The notes under the pieces: model-generated | The model's database searches: none | What the model saw: the letters and a program-made list of their open reading frames with translations, nothing else | What the model was told of the DNA's origin: nothing | In this document: positions 1 to 7,795 of the stretch, one piece after another | Layout of the letters: every line of letters starts with the position of its first letter | Numbering within the stretch: the stretch's first letter is position 1 | NCBI GenBank assembly: GCA_017623155.1 | Contig: JAGAPR010000021.1 | Location: 1 to 64,000 of the forward strand | Direction of reading: 5' to 3' | Source of the DNA: Prevotella sp. | GTDB lineage: Bacteria; Bacteroidota; Bacteroidia; Bacteroidales; Bacteroidaceae | DNA: 64,000 nucleotides | Program-made: the position numbers and the translations under genes

Positions 1-40
1 GCGAGCGATAACTCCTTAAACTCCTAAAAAGAAAAAGATT

Positions 41-208
41 ATGAAAAAAGAATATCAGAAACCTACAAGTGAAATACTGGAAATAGAACCGCTGCAAATG
101 ATATGCACGAGCCCGGGAACGGGCGAAGACACCCCTCCCGACGACGAAGAATGGTTCTCCATGGACGAGGTGAGCACGCCACCCAAGTACACCGGCGATC
201 TTGATTAA
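41..208 (+). CDS. Small acidic hypothetical peptide (55 aa)
   Basis: A short complete reading frame encodes 55 residues. It begins MKKEYQKPTSEILEIEP, and the C-terminal half is rich in Asp, Glu, Pro and Thr. The start follows an A-rich stretch (GAAAAAGATT) that may serve for ribosome binding. The opening MKKxYxKPxxxxxxIE is a pattern I know from many very short Bacteroidales proteins of unknown role, often with a short hydrophobic or Cys-containing turn (here QMICTSPG) near residue 20. There is no obvious signal peptide. A strong terminator follows at 246-299. Upstream, bases 9-30 carry an ACTCCTTAA-type repeat resembling the octamers near 7240. No function is proposed; partners may lie outside the window. 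Confidence 0.6.
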   Translation: MKKEYQKPTSEILEIEPLQMICTSPGTGEDTPPDDEEWFSMDEVSTPPKYTGDLD

Positions 209-245
209 ATACGGCCCGGAGCTCTCGGAGGACTCCGAGCCATCA

Positions 246-299
246 TAAAAACAGCGACGCGAGGATTTTTGATGAAAAAATCTCCGCGTCGCTGTTTTC
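246..299. terminator. Bidirectional intrinsic terminator
   Basis: An AAAACAGCGACGCG arm pairs with CGCGTCGCTGTTTT, with A and T runs on both sides and in the loop. It sits between the end of the plus-strand peptide gene and the end of the minus-strand radical SAM gene, so it can stop transcription from both directions. Confidence 0.8.
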
Positions 300-344
300 G
301 CTCTTCTTCATTTCTTCTCCCCTTGTGGAGGCCGGGAGTGGCTT

Positions 345-1121
345 TCAGTACGAAACCGTGCACGGTATGCCCAGTGCCGTCACCCTGTCGCGTATGGCAT
401 CAAGCGTTTCCCGCGATGCTTTTCTCAGTCCGTGTGCCGGAGTGTCACGGTCGATGGTGTATATCATCACCTGTTCGGGACCGATTTCCGCCACCGTGTC
501 GAGCCACGGTGCCACATATTCGTCGCCCGTATTGTCTACGCTCCGGCCCTCAAACTCGCCGCACATGAACATCGTCTGTATAATAATGTGGCCTTTAAAA
601 CTTTTCATTGCCTCGATAACGGCGTTCAGGTCGTAGGTTCCCACTGGCCGGTCAACGCTGTTTATGTATCCTTTGTCGACCGTGTCGAGTTTCAGAATGT
701 TATTGTCAACGTGCATAAGCGCCTCTCTCACGCCGTCGTTTGTGATGCGTGTCGAGTTGCTCAGCACCGAGATTTTGGCGTTTGGGAAATATCTGTCGCG
801 CAAAGCCGCAGTGTCGTCTATTATTCCGGCAAACTCCGGATGACACGTAGGCTCACCGTTGCCCGCGAATGTGAGCACGTCGGGTGGTGTGCCCGCCGTT
901 TTCATCTCTTTCAACTTCGCTTCCAATGCTGCGGCCACCTCGCCTCGCGACGGCATTTTGAGCGCGGGGCGGCGGTCTTTGTTAAATCCGCACTCGCAAT
1001 ATATGCAGTCGAAAGTGCACACTTTGCCGTCGGCCGGCAGCAGGTTTATGCCGAGCGATATACCGAGTCTGCGGCTTTTCACCGGTCCGAATATCGGTGA
1101 TGGATAAATAACTGTACTCAT
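345..1121 (-). CDS. Radical SAM protein (COG0731-like)
   Basis: The 258-residue product has the radical SAM cluster motif CxxxCxxC at C35, C39 and C42 (CTFDCIYC), which would bind a 4Fe-4S cluster and S-adenosylmethionine. A GNGEPTCHPEF segment near residue 110 fits the Gly/Glu SAM-contact motif of the fold. Overall it resembles the Fe-S oxidoreductases grouped with wyosine-synthesis-like radical SAM proteins (COG0731), which are common and poorly characterised in Bacteroidales. The substrate cannot be told from sequence. The gene stands alone on the minus strand, divergent from ftsX, with a TACCTTTG promoter box just upstream. Confidence 0.8.
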   Translation of the reverse strand: MSTVIYPSPIFGPVKSRRLGISLGINLLPADGKVCTFDCIYCECGFNKDRRPALKMPSRGEVAAALEAKLKEMKTAGTPPDVLTFAGNGEPTCHPEFAGIIDDTAALRDRYFPNAKISVLSNSTRITNDGVREALMHVDNNILKLDTVDKGYINSVDRPVGTYDLNAVIEAMKSFKGHIIIQTMFMCGEFEGRSVDNTGDEYVAPWLDTVAEIGPEQVMIYTIDRDTPAHGLRKASRETLDAIRDRVTALGIPCTVSY

Positions 1122-1143
1122 CTGTTCTTGTTTTATTTGAATT

Positions 1144-1151
1144 CAAAGGTA
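1144..1151 (-). promoter_or_regulatory. Predicted -7 promoter box of the radical SAM gene
   Basis: On the minus strand this reads TACCTTTG, an exact match to the Bacteroidota -7 consensus TAnnTTTG, about 22 nt before the start codon. I found no clear TTTG at -33. Confidence 0.5.
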
Positions 1152-1194
1152 CATAAAAATAGTGCACATCGGCGGTTAATACATGTTAAAAGTG

Positions 1195-1225
1195 TTGTGT
1201 GTTAATGGATTTTTTTGTTACTTTG
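1195..1225 (+). promoter_or_regulatory. Possible promoter of the ftsX-folK operon
   Basis: A TTACTTTG box (one mismatch to TAnnTTTG) lies 33 nt before the ftsX start, with a TTGTG about 20 nt further upstream in the -33 position. No other candidate is visible before ftsX. Confidence 0.4.
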
Positions 1226-1258
1226 CATCAATTTTGGTGTATTATGCCCTAAAAGATA

Positions 1259-2137
1259 ATGGGAAAAAGAAAGAAAATGAAAAGATCGCGTGGCGGAATG
1301 CAAGCCGTGACGTTGTGTATAAGTACTACATTGGTGCTTGTTCTTCTCGGTTTGATGGTGTTTTTCATGCTCACGGCCCGCAACTTGTCGGCATACGTGA
1401 AAGAAAATCTCACCGTTACCGTGATGCTTGGCGACTCGGTGTCTGTCAATCAGGCGCGCATGCTCTGCCGCAACCTTTACCACAGGCCTTATTCTCACGA
1501 TATAGACTATATCAGCAAGGAGCAGGCCAAGCGCGAACAGTGTGCCGCGATGGGCTCCGATCCGTCGGAATTTCTCGGATTTAATCCGTTCACGGCCACG
1601 TTGGAGGTGCGCATGAAAGCCGATTATGCCAATCGCGATTCGCTTCGCTGGATAGCAAAAGAACTCCGCAAGCATCCCGGAGTGACGGATGTGGCCTATC
1701 AGGAAGACCTGATGGACAGCGTGAACGACAATCTGGGCAAGGTCAGCATCGTGCTGCTCGTGCTCGCCGTGCTGCTCACGTGCGTTTCGTTCTCGCTCAT
1801 CAGCAACACCGTGCGACTGAGCGTTTACTCCCGTCGTTTCCTCATCCACACCATGAAATTGGTCGGAGCGTCGTGGGGCTTTATCCGCAGGCCGTTCCTG
1901 CGTCGTGCCTTGTGGCTCGGACTGTCGGCTGCATTGCTGGCTTGCGCCGCTCTCGGCGGCGGCTTCTTCATGCTGCTCAATTATGAACCGGGCATAATGA
2001 CGATTGTCACATGGCAGGAATTGGCCGTCACGGCTGGCTCCGTGTTCGTATTCGGAGTGGTAATCACCACGTTGTGCTCATACTTCTCGGTAAACAAATT
2101 CCTCCGAATGACGGCCGGTGAGCTGTATAACATCTGA
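1259..2137 (+). CDS. ftsX: Cell division protein FtsX
   Basis: The 292-residue membrane protein has the FtsX layout. A basic cytoplasmic N-terminus leads into one transmembrane helix (about residues 15-40), then an extracytoplasmic domain (about 45-160). Three further helices follow near 165-190, 215-245 and 255-280. FtsX works with the ATPase FtsE in the inner membrane to activate peptidoglycan hydrolases during division; ftsE is not in this window, as is common in Bacteroidota, where the two genes are often apart. A start six codons later (MKRSRGG) is also possible. It is the first gene of the run ftsX-DUF3098-uppP-truB-queA, an order I know from many Bacteroidales. Confidence 0.92.
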   Translation: MGKRKKMKRSRGGMQAVTLCISTTLVLVLLGLMVFFMLTARNLSAYVKENLTVTVMLGDSVSVNQARMLCRNLYHRPYSHDIDYISKEQAKREQCAAMGSDPSEFLGFNPFTATLEVRMKADYANRDSLRWIAKELRKHPGVTDVAYQEDLMDSVNDNLGKVSIVLLVLAVLLTCVSFSLISNTVRLSVYSRRFLIHTMKLVGASWGFIRRPFLRRALWLGLSAALLACAALGGGFFMLLNYEPGIMTIVTWQELAVTAGSVFVFGVVITTLCSYFSVNKFLRMTAGELYNI

Positions 2138-2185
2138 CGGGAATAGTTAACATTAACAAGAAACATATTACCTCTAATATTGAAT

Positions 2186-2473
2186 ATGGATAAGAGAAAT
2201 TTTGCTTTCGACCGTGTAAACTTCATCCTCATTGCGATAAGCATGGCAGTGATAGTGCTCGGTTTTATTCTGATGAGTGGTCCGGGCTCGACAGACACGA
2301 TGTATAATCCGGACATATTCAGCGCACGCCGCATAAAGCTCGCGCCCGCACTGTGCGTCATCGGTTTCTTCTCGATGATTTATTCTGTGCTTCGCAGACC
2401 GAAAGATGTGGCCGGGAATGACGGGAAAAAAGAAAAAAACATAAAGCCGGAGGGTACGGATGAGTTGGTTTGA
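2186..2473 (+). CDS. DUF3098 family small membrane protein
   Basis: The 95-residue protein has two hydrophobic helices (about residues 10-30 and 50-68) joined by a short polar loop ([18 protein letters not shown]) and a charged C-terminal tail. This matches DUF3098, a Bacteroidota-specific family found between ftsX and uppP. The ATG at 2186 was chosen over a TTG two codons earlier. Its end overlaps uppP by 14 bases, which implies translational coupling. The function is unknown; its fixed place between a division gene and an undecaprenyl-phosphate recycling gene suggests a cell-envelope role (inference). Confidence 0.8.
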   Translation: MDKRNFAFDRVNFILIAISMAVIVLGFILMSGPGSTDTMYNPDIFSARRIKLAPALCVIGFFSMIYSVLRRPKDVAGNDGKKEKNIKPEGTDELV

Positions 2474-3257
2474 GGCATTGATATTAGGGCTCGTGCAGGG
2501 TTTGACGGAGTATCTCCCCGTGAGCAGTAGCGGCCATCTGGCCATCGGGTCGTATCTTTTCGGACTTGAAGGAGCCGACAATCTCACTTTCACCGTGCTC
2601 GTCCATGTGGCAACGGTGATGAGCACGCTCGTGATTTTGTGGAGCGAGATAGACTGGATTGTTCGCGGATTGTTCAAATGTGAGCTTAATGCCGAGACAA
2701 AATATGTGTTGAACATCGTCATATCGATGATTCCCATCGGCATAGTGGGAGTGTTTTTCAAGGATTATGTCGAGGAAATATTCGGCTCGGGACTTCTCAT
2801 CGTGGGCTGTATGCTCCTCGTTACGGCTGCATTGCTCACCTTTTCCTATTATGCCAAGCCGCGCGTTAAAGAAAATATAGGTTGGCGCGATGCCCTTATC
2901 ATCGGTCTTGCACAGGCTTGTGCCGTAATGCCGGGACTGTCGCGCTCGGGAAGCACCATTGCCACAGGATTGCTTTTGGGCAACAAGAAGGAAAATCTCG
3001 CGCAGTTCTCGTTTCTCATGGTCATACCGCCGATACTCGGCGAGGCGCTTCTCGATGTGATGAAAACCGTAAAGGGCGAGGAGACATTCGGCGGGATAGA
3101 CACACTCCCGCTCATTGTGGGTTTCTTGGCGGCGTTCGTCTCCGGTTGTGTGGCCTGTCGGTGGATGATTGATATAGTGAAGAAAGGCAAGCTGATATAC
3201 TTCGGTGTGTACTGTGCAATAGCCGGAGCGGCCACCATAGTGTTCTCCATGTTATGA
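2460..3257 (+). CDS. uppP: Undecaprenyl-diphosphatase UppP (BacA)
   Basis: The enzyme dephosphorylates undecaprenyl diphosphate to regenerate the lipid carrier for peptidoglycan and O-antigen synthesis at the inner membrane. At 265 residues it has the family's usual length. Both signature motifs are present: the first at residues 9-26 ([18 protein letters not shown]), with the Glu and the Ser-Ser-Ser-Gly-His cluster, and the second, [17 protein letters not shown], near 158-174 with the conserved Arg. The rest is a chain of hydrophobic helices. It overlaps both neighbours (14 bases upstream, an ATGA overlap with truB downstream), so it is part of one tightly coupled operon. Confidence 0.95.
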   Translation: MSWFEALILGLVQGLTEYLPVSSSGHLAIGSYLFGLEGADNLTFTVLVHVATVMSTLVILWSEIDWIVRGLFKCELNAETKYVLNIVISMIPIGIVGVFFKDYVEEIFGSGLLIVGCMLLVTAALLTFSYYAKPRVKENIGWRDALIIGLAQACAVMPGLSRSGSTIATGLLLGNKKENLAQFSFLMVIPPILGEALLDVMKTVKGEETFGGIDTLPLIVGFLAAFVSGCVACRWMIDIVKKGKLIYFGVYCAIAGAATIVFSML

Positions 3258-3994
3258 AGACAAGCACCCCTGCGATGAACTTCACCGAAGGAGAATATAT
3301 CTATTTGAACAAGCCCTACGGCATGTCGAGCTTCGGAGCACTTGCCCGTGTGCGTTATCTCATATCGCAACGGATGGGTGTGAAGAGGGTGAAAACAGGG
3401 CATGCAGGCACTCTCGACCCTTTGGCCACGGGCGTATTGATAATATGTACCGGGCGTAAAACAAAGGAAATAGAGTCTTTGCAGTACCGTGACAAGGAAT
3501 ATACGGCCACACTCCAGCTCGGATGTACAACACCGAGTTACGACCGAGAGCATACCGTCGACTATACATATCCCACCGCACATATCACACGAGAGCTCGT
3601 TCTCGACACATTGAAGCACTTTGTCGGAGAGATACAACAGGTCCCGCCCGAATATTCGGCGTGCAAGATAGACGGCAAGAGAGCATATAAGATGATGCGC
3701 AAGGGCGAGAAAGTGGAATTGAAACCGAAGATATTGCGCATCGACGAGATAGAACTGACGTTCTTCGACCCTGTAAAAAAGCAGATGGGAATACGTGTGG
3801 TATGCGGCAAAGGCACATATATCAGAGCCTTGGCTCGTGATATCGGAGCCGCGCTTGGCAGCGGAGCATTCCTTACGGAACTGTGTCGTACACGCATAGG
3901 AGACATCAGATTGGAACAATGTATAACGTTGGATGATTTCCCTGAATGGCTGGAAAGCCGGCCGATAGAGGATGTAATAAAGAAAGGAGAATGA
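3254..3994 (+). CDS. truB: tRNA pseudouridine(55) synthase TruB
   Basis: The enzyme makes pseudouridine 55 in the T-loop of tRNAs. The catalytic Asp lies in [12 protein letters not shown], near residue 53, and the N-terminal motif [11 protein letters not shown] is also typical. Further family segments are visible ([22 protein letters not shown] near 137-158, and [16 protein letters not shown] near 193-208). The length of 246 residues fits the short Bacteroidota form. The start overlaps the uppP stop as ATGA. A second in-frame ATG nine codons later is possible, but coupling favours the first. queA follows after six bases, so two tRNA-modification genes sit together. Confidence 0.95.
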   Translation: MKTSTPAMNFTEGEYIYLNKPYGMSSFGALARVRYLISQRMGVKRVKTGHAGTLDPLATGVLIICTGRKTKEIESLQYRDKEYTATLQLGCTTPSYDREHTVDYTYPTAHITRELVLDTLKHFVGEIQQVPPEYSACKIDGKRAYKMMRKGEKVELKPKILRIDEIELTFFDPVKKQMGIRVVCGKGTYIRALARDIGAALGSGAFLTELCRTRIGDIRLEQCITLDDFPEWLESRPIEDVIKKGE

Positions 3995-4000
3995 CATAAC

Positions 4001-5161
4001 ATGAAACTATCACAATTTAAATTCAAGTTACCGGAGGCGCAAGTGGCGCTCGAACCGGCTTTCCGTGCCTTTGAAAACGAGGACGGAACGATTGATAAGG
4101 TATATCATCGGGATGAATGTCGGTTGATGGTTATACACCGTAAGAGTCAAACCATAGACATGTATAAGACCGATGCCGATGGCAAGGAGATGAAAGATGA
4201 GGAAGGAAATCTGATATTTCTCACTTTCCGGGACATTGTCAACTACTTCGACGAGGGTGATACGTTCATCTTTAACGACACGAAAGTGTTTCCCGCACGG
4301 CTTTATGGCACGAAAGAAAAGACCGACGCGAAGATTGAAGTGTTCCTTTTGCGCGAACTCAATGAGGAACTCCGCCTTTGGGATGTGCTTGTTGAGCCGG
4401 CAAGAAAGATAAGAATAGGAAACAAACTGTTCTTCAATCAAGACGGACCGATGGTCGCCGAGGTGATAGACAATACCACAAGCCGCGGCCGTACGTTGCG
4501 TTTCCTGTACGATTGCCCCCATGATGAGTTCAAACGCGAACTGTTTGCGCTCGGCGAGGCACCGCTGCCGCGCTATATTGTAGACAGACGCTCCGCCACA
4601 GAAGATGACATGGAGAACTTCCAAACACTATATGCGAAAAACGAAGGGGCCGTAACCGCGCCATCGTCGGGACTGCATTTCAGTCGCGAACTGATGAAAA
4701 TGATGGAAATAAGAGGATACAACTTCTCGTATATCACAGTGCATTGCGGTCTTGGAAATTTCGAACCGATAGAGGTTGAGGACCTTACAAAACACAAAAT
4801 GAGTTCCGAACAGATGGAAATCGGAGCCGAAGCATGTCGCATTGTCAACGATGCCAAGTCTGCCGGACATCGTATTTGCGCCGTGGGCGTAAGTACCGCC
4901 CGTGCCACGGAAACCGCCGTGGGCACCGACGGACTGCTTAAAGAGTATGACGGATGGACAAACAAGTTCATATTCCCGCCATACGATTTCGGTCTGGCAA
5001 ACAGTTTGATTGCCAATTTCTATCATCCGGAGTCTACCATGCTCATGACCACGGCCGCATTCGGCGGTTATGACATCGTGATGGATGCTTATTCGAAGGC
5101 TGTTAAAAACGGCTATCGTTTCGGATGTTACGGTGACGCACTTCTGATAACGGATGATTGA
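4001..5161 (+). CDS. queA: S-adenosylmethionine:tRNA ribosyltransferase-isomerase QueA
   Basis: QueA transfers and isomerises the ribosyl part of SAM onto 7-aminomethyl-7-deazaguanine in tRNA to give epoxyqueuosine. Family motifs are clear: [15 protein letters not shown] near residue 90, [19 protein letters not shown] near 127-145, and [14 protein letters not shown] near 220. The last normally reads TAPTAGLHF, so Thr-Ala is replaced by Ser-Ser here. The protein is 386 residues, some 30 longer than most; the extra length is mainly an insertion near the N-terminus (about residues 18-65) that separates the opening [10 protein letters not shown] from the part containing MVIHRKSQ. The coding frame is intact, so I treat it as active. 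Confidence 0.9.
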   Translation: MKLSQFKFKLPEAQVALEPAFRAFENEDGTIDKVYHRDECRLMVIHRKSQTIDMYKTDADGKEMKDEEGNLIFLTFRDIVNYFDEGDTFIFNDTKVFPARLYGTKEKTDAKIEVFLLRELNEELRLWDVLVEPARKIRIGNKLFFNQDGPMVAEVIDNTTSRGRTLRFLYDCPHDEFKRELFALGEAPLPRYIVDRRSATEDDMENFQTLYAKNEGAVTAPSSGLHFSRELMKMMEIRGYNFSYITVHCGLGNFEPIEVEDLTKHKMSSEQMEIGAEACRIVNDAKSAGHRICAVGVSTARATETAVGTDGLLKEYDGWTNKFIFPPYDFGLANSLIANFYHPESTMLMTTAAFGGYDIVMDAYSKAVKNGYRFGCYGDALLITDD

Positions 5162-5200
5162 CGGTTTATTATCCTGTTGATTTACAAACAAAACATACTC

Positions 5201-5617
5201 ATGCACAAACTGTATCTTGGTCTTGGAGCGAATATGGGCGATTGCCGCCGCACCATTTCAGATGCTATTGAAGAGATAGAAGAGCAGATCGGCGTCGTCG
5301 TGCGCCGGTCTGCTCTTTATGATACAGAGCCGTGGGGATTTAAATCGGATAATCGTTTTGTCAATGCCGTGGTATGTTGCGATACAAAGCTACCCCCGCG
5401 AGAGGTGCTCGAGCGTTCCAAGGCGATAGAACGCAAGCTCGGACGCGTGGAGAAAACGGTGAACGGATGCTATCAAGACCGTGTCATCGACATAGACATA
5501 CTGCTTTATGACGATATAAAAGTTGACGAGCCCGACCTTAAAATACCTCATCCGCTGATGCGTGAGCGCGATTTCGTTATGATACCGCTGCGCGAAATAA
5601 CAGAAGCCGGCGGTTGA
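5201..5617 (+). CDS. folK: 6-hydroxymethyl-7,8-dihydropterin pyrophosphokinase (FolK)
   Basis: FolK transfers pyrophosphate from ATP to 6-hydroxymethyl-dihydropterin in folate synthesis. The 138-residue product starts MHKLYLGLGANMGD, the usual HPPK opening. It carries LYDTEPWGF, FVNAVVCCDTKLPP and the signature DRVIDIDILLYDD with its metal-binding Asp pair. PHPLMRERDFVMIPLREI closes the domain. I chose the ATG at 5201 because the family begins exactly there; an upstream TTG at 5177 would only add eight residues. It ends the housekeeping run. folB, the preceding enzyme of the same pathway, is at 12665. Confidence 0.93.
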   Translation: MHKLYLGLGANMGDCRRTISDAIEEIEEQIGVVVRRSALYDTEPWGFKSDNRFVNAVVCCDTKLPPREVLERSKAIERKLGRVEKTVNGCYQDRVIDIDILLYDDIKVDEPDLKIPHPLMRERDFVMIPLREITEAGG

Positions 5618-5700
5618 TGACGAACAACGTTTCGTGCCGGTTTACGGTTGATATAATAACAATGTCAAGCAATTACTAACCATAAAAACAATAAAAAAAC

Positions 5701-7176
5701 ATGAAGAAAACCTTATTGAGCATCTTTGTCATGTCGCTTGCTTTTGCAGTGAGCACCTATGCAGACAATCCTTACAAGCACTACACGGCCAATCTGCCTT
5801 TTAAAATGGCGGAAGTGAAAGCTCCGGAAATTCCCGATCGCGATGTAAATCTGAAAGATTTTGGAGCCGTCGGTGACGGAAAAACATTGTGTACAGAGGC
5901 TTTTGCCAAGGCTATAGACAATCTTAGCGGTAAGGGCGGCGGCCGTCTTATCGTGCCGAGAGGCATCTGGCATACCGGCCCGATAGTGCTTAAAAGCAAT
6001 ATAAACCTGCATCTTGAGAAAGGAGCAGTGATACTTTTCGCTGCCGATGAGTCTCTCTATCCGCTTATAAGCACTTCTTTCGAAGGGTTGGAAACACGTC
6101 GTTGCCAGTCGCCGCTGAGCGCTAACGGTGCCACAAACATAGCCATTACGGGCAAGGGTGCCATCGACGGTAACGGACAGTATTGGCGTCCGCTCAAAAG
6201 GGCCAAGGTTACCGACGCACAATGGAAAACGTTTACCGGCAAAGGCGGCGTTTTTAAGAACAGCAACTTGTGGTTTCCCTCGGAGGGATATGCCAAAGGT
6301 GATGCCGGAGCGGACATGAATGTGCCGACGAATATTAAGTCGGAAGACGACTGGAACAGCATCAAACGCTTTCTGCGTCCTGTGATGGTGAGCCTTGTAA
6401 ACTGTAAAAACGTGCTTTTGCAAGGAGTTATTTTCCAGAACTCGCCAGCATGGAACATACACCCCCTGATGTGTGAGAACATCATCATCGACGACGTGTT
6501 GGCTCGAAATCCGGCATACGCACAAAACGGCGACGCTCTCGATCTCGAATCATGCAAGAATGCTTTGATAGTAAATTCCAAGTTTGATGCCGGCGATGAT
6601 GGTATTTGCATCAAGAGCGGAAAGGATGCCGACGGTCGTCGTCGCGGTCGTCCGTGCGAGAATGTCGTGGTAGACGGCTGTACGGTATTTGCCGGACACG
6701 GCGGTTTTGTCGTCGGTTCCGAGATGAGCGGCGGCGTTCGCAACATCATGGTCACCAACTGTCAGTTCCTCGGAACGGATGTAGGTCTGCGCTTCAAGAG
6801 CACCCGCGGTCGCGGCGGAATAGTGGAAAACATATTTATCGACGGTGTATCGATGAACGACATTAAGACCGATGCCATTACGTTCAACATGTATTATGGA
6901 GGCAAATCGGTGGCAGAGATGCTTGCCGATGGCGATAAGCCCAATAACATCGATATCAAACCCGTTGACGAGACAACCCCGATATTCCGCAATATCGACA
7001 TTCGCAGAGTCGTTTGCAACGGTTGCGGCCGTGCGATGGAGTTCAACGGACTGCCCGAGATGCCTATCGACGGCATTACGTTGACCGATATAGATATCAT
7101 CGCCCGTGGTGACGCTGAATTTGCCAACGCGAGGAATATCAAGAAGACGAATGTGAATATAAAGGTGGTGAAGTGA
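5701..7176 (+). CDS. Secreted polygalacturonase-like glycoside hydrolase (GH28)
   Basis: The 491-residue protein has a cleavable signal peptide (about residues 1-21, ending STYA) and then a right-handed beta-helix of the GH28 family. NLKDFGAVGDGKTLCTEAF near residue 50 is the typical entrance to the helix. Active-site elements are recognisable: NGDALD near 278, AGDDGICIKSG near 298 (the paired Asp), GHGG near 332 and RFKSTRGRGG near 364. GH28 enzymes cleave galacturonic acid links in pectin, either homogalacturonan or unsaturated or rhamnogalacturonan ends; the exact specificity cannot be read here. It likely acts in the periplasm or is exported. It fits with the PL11, GH2 and GH43 genes elsewhere in the window. 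Two hairpins follow. Confidence 0.9.
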   Translation: MKKTLLSIFVMSLAFAVSTYADNPYKHYTANLPFKMAEVKAPEIPDRDVNLKDFGAVGDGKTLCTEAFAKAIDNLSGKGGGRLIVPRGIWHTGPIVLKSNINLHLEKGAVILFAADESLYPLISTSFEGLETRRCQSPLSANGATNIAITGKGAIDGNGQYWRPLKRAKVTDAQWKTFTGKGGVFKNSNLWFPSEGYAKGDAGADMNVPTNIKSEDDWNSIKRFLRPVMVSLVNCKNVLLQGVIFQNSPAWNIHPLMCENIIIDDVLARNPAYAQNGDALDLESCKNALIVNSKFDAGDDGICIKSGKDADGRRRGRPCENVVVDGCTVFAGHGGFVVGSEMSGGVRNIMVTNCQFLGTDVGLRFKSTRGRGGIVENIFIDGVSMNDIKTDAITFNMYYGGKSVAEMLADGDKPNNIDIKPVDETTPIFRNIDIRRVVCNGCGRAMEFNGLPEMPIDGITLTDIDIIARGDAEFANARNIKKTNVNIKVVK

Positions 7177-7186
7177 GATTTTTAGG

Positions 7187-7260
7187 AAGTTAAGCCAAAT
7201 GCTTTGAGCTGTGATATCAACAAAAGCATTTGGCTTAACTTCTTAACTCCTTAACTCCTA
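7187..7260 (+). terminator. Hairpin with TTAACTYC octamer repeats
   Basis: An 18-bp arm AAGTTAAGCCAAATGCTT (7187-7204) pairs with its complement at 7224-7241. The downstream arm runs into three tandem octamers of the form TTAACTYC. A related ACTCCTTAA-CTCCTAAAAA stretch occurs at 9-30. It probably protects or ends the GH28 transcript. Confidence 0.55.
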
Positions 7261-7304
7261 AAAAACAATCCCTGACAACCGGCCGGTTGTCAGGGATTGT
7301 TTTT
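7261..7304. terminator. 44-bp perfect palindrome, bidirectional terminator
   Basis: Every base from 7261 to 7304 pairs with its mirror position around the centre between 7282 and 7283 (core CCGGCCGG). The outer ends are A and T runs, so on either strand a GC-rich stem is followed by a U run. It lies between the converging GH28 and rpsO genes. Confidence 0.8.
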
Positions 7305-7327
7305 TATTTCTTAAACTTGAAATTTGC

Positions 7328-7597
7328 TTATTTACGCAGACCCAATGCCTTGATGATGGCACGATAGCGCTCGATGTCGCGGTCGTAGAGGTAGTTGAGA
7401 AGCGCGCGGCGCTTACCTACGAGCTGTGTCAGTGAGCGAGCTGTCACGAAGTCTTTGTGGTTCTTCTTCAAGTGCTCTGTGAGGTGAGAGATGCGGTATG
7501 AGAACAGTGCTATCTGGCTTTCTGCCGAGCCTGTGTCTGTTGTTGTTTTACCATACTTACCGAAAATCTCTTGTTTCTTTGCTTGATCTAAATACAT
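7328..7597 (-). CDS. rpsO: 30S ribosomal protein S15
   Basis: The 89-residue protein matches S15 in length and sequence throughout: TDTGSAESQIALFSYRISHL near residues 21-40, the HLKKNHKDF turn, and GKRRALLNYLYDRDIERY near 61-78, which contacts 16S rRNA. S15 binds 16S rRNA early in small-subunit assembly. The gene is monocistronic, with a promoter near 7703-7710 and an untranslated leader of about 100 nt. Leaders of this gene serve for S15 autoregulation in several phyla, but no specific known structure was recognised here. Confidence 0.98.
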   Translation of the reverse strand: MYLDQAKKQEIFGKYGKTTTDTGSAESQIALFSYRISHLTEHLKKNHKDFVTARSLTQLVGKRRALLNYLYDRDIERYRAIIKALGLRK

Positions 7598-7702
7598 TTT
7601 GTTTTTGATTAATTTGTTGTTTTATTACATCTGTCAGACGCTTTCCGCCTTAATCACAACGGTCACATCATCGAATGCACCGGATTTTCCGGATTTCGGC
7701 CG

Positions 7703-7710
7703 CAAAGTTA
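7703..7710 (-). promoter_or_regulatory. Predicted -7 promoter box of rpsO
   Basis: The minus strand reads TAACTTTG, an exact TAnnTTTG match, about 105 nt before the rpsO start. A TTGG lies in the -33 area. Confidence 0.55.
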
Positions 7711-7795
7711 CATCTTTTTTTTCATTCGGCCAAGTAGTTGGGAAGTTTTTTCACGAATAAAAAGCAAGAGAGTGTGCAAGTGTGTGTAGCGATGC

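Noticed and set aside
2849..3997. Long antisense frame opposite uppP and truB, and similar long frames opposite other genes (such as 11318-12373, 21639-22658, 31823-33352)
   Set aside because: They lie entirely opposite well-supported genes, have unlikely composition (rich in His, Cys and Arg) and match no family I know; they follow from codon use on the coding strand.
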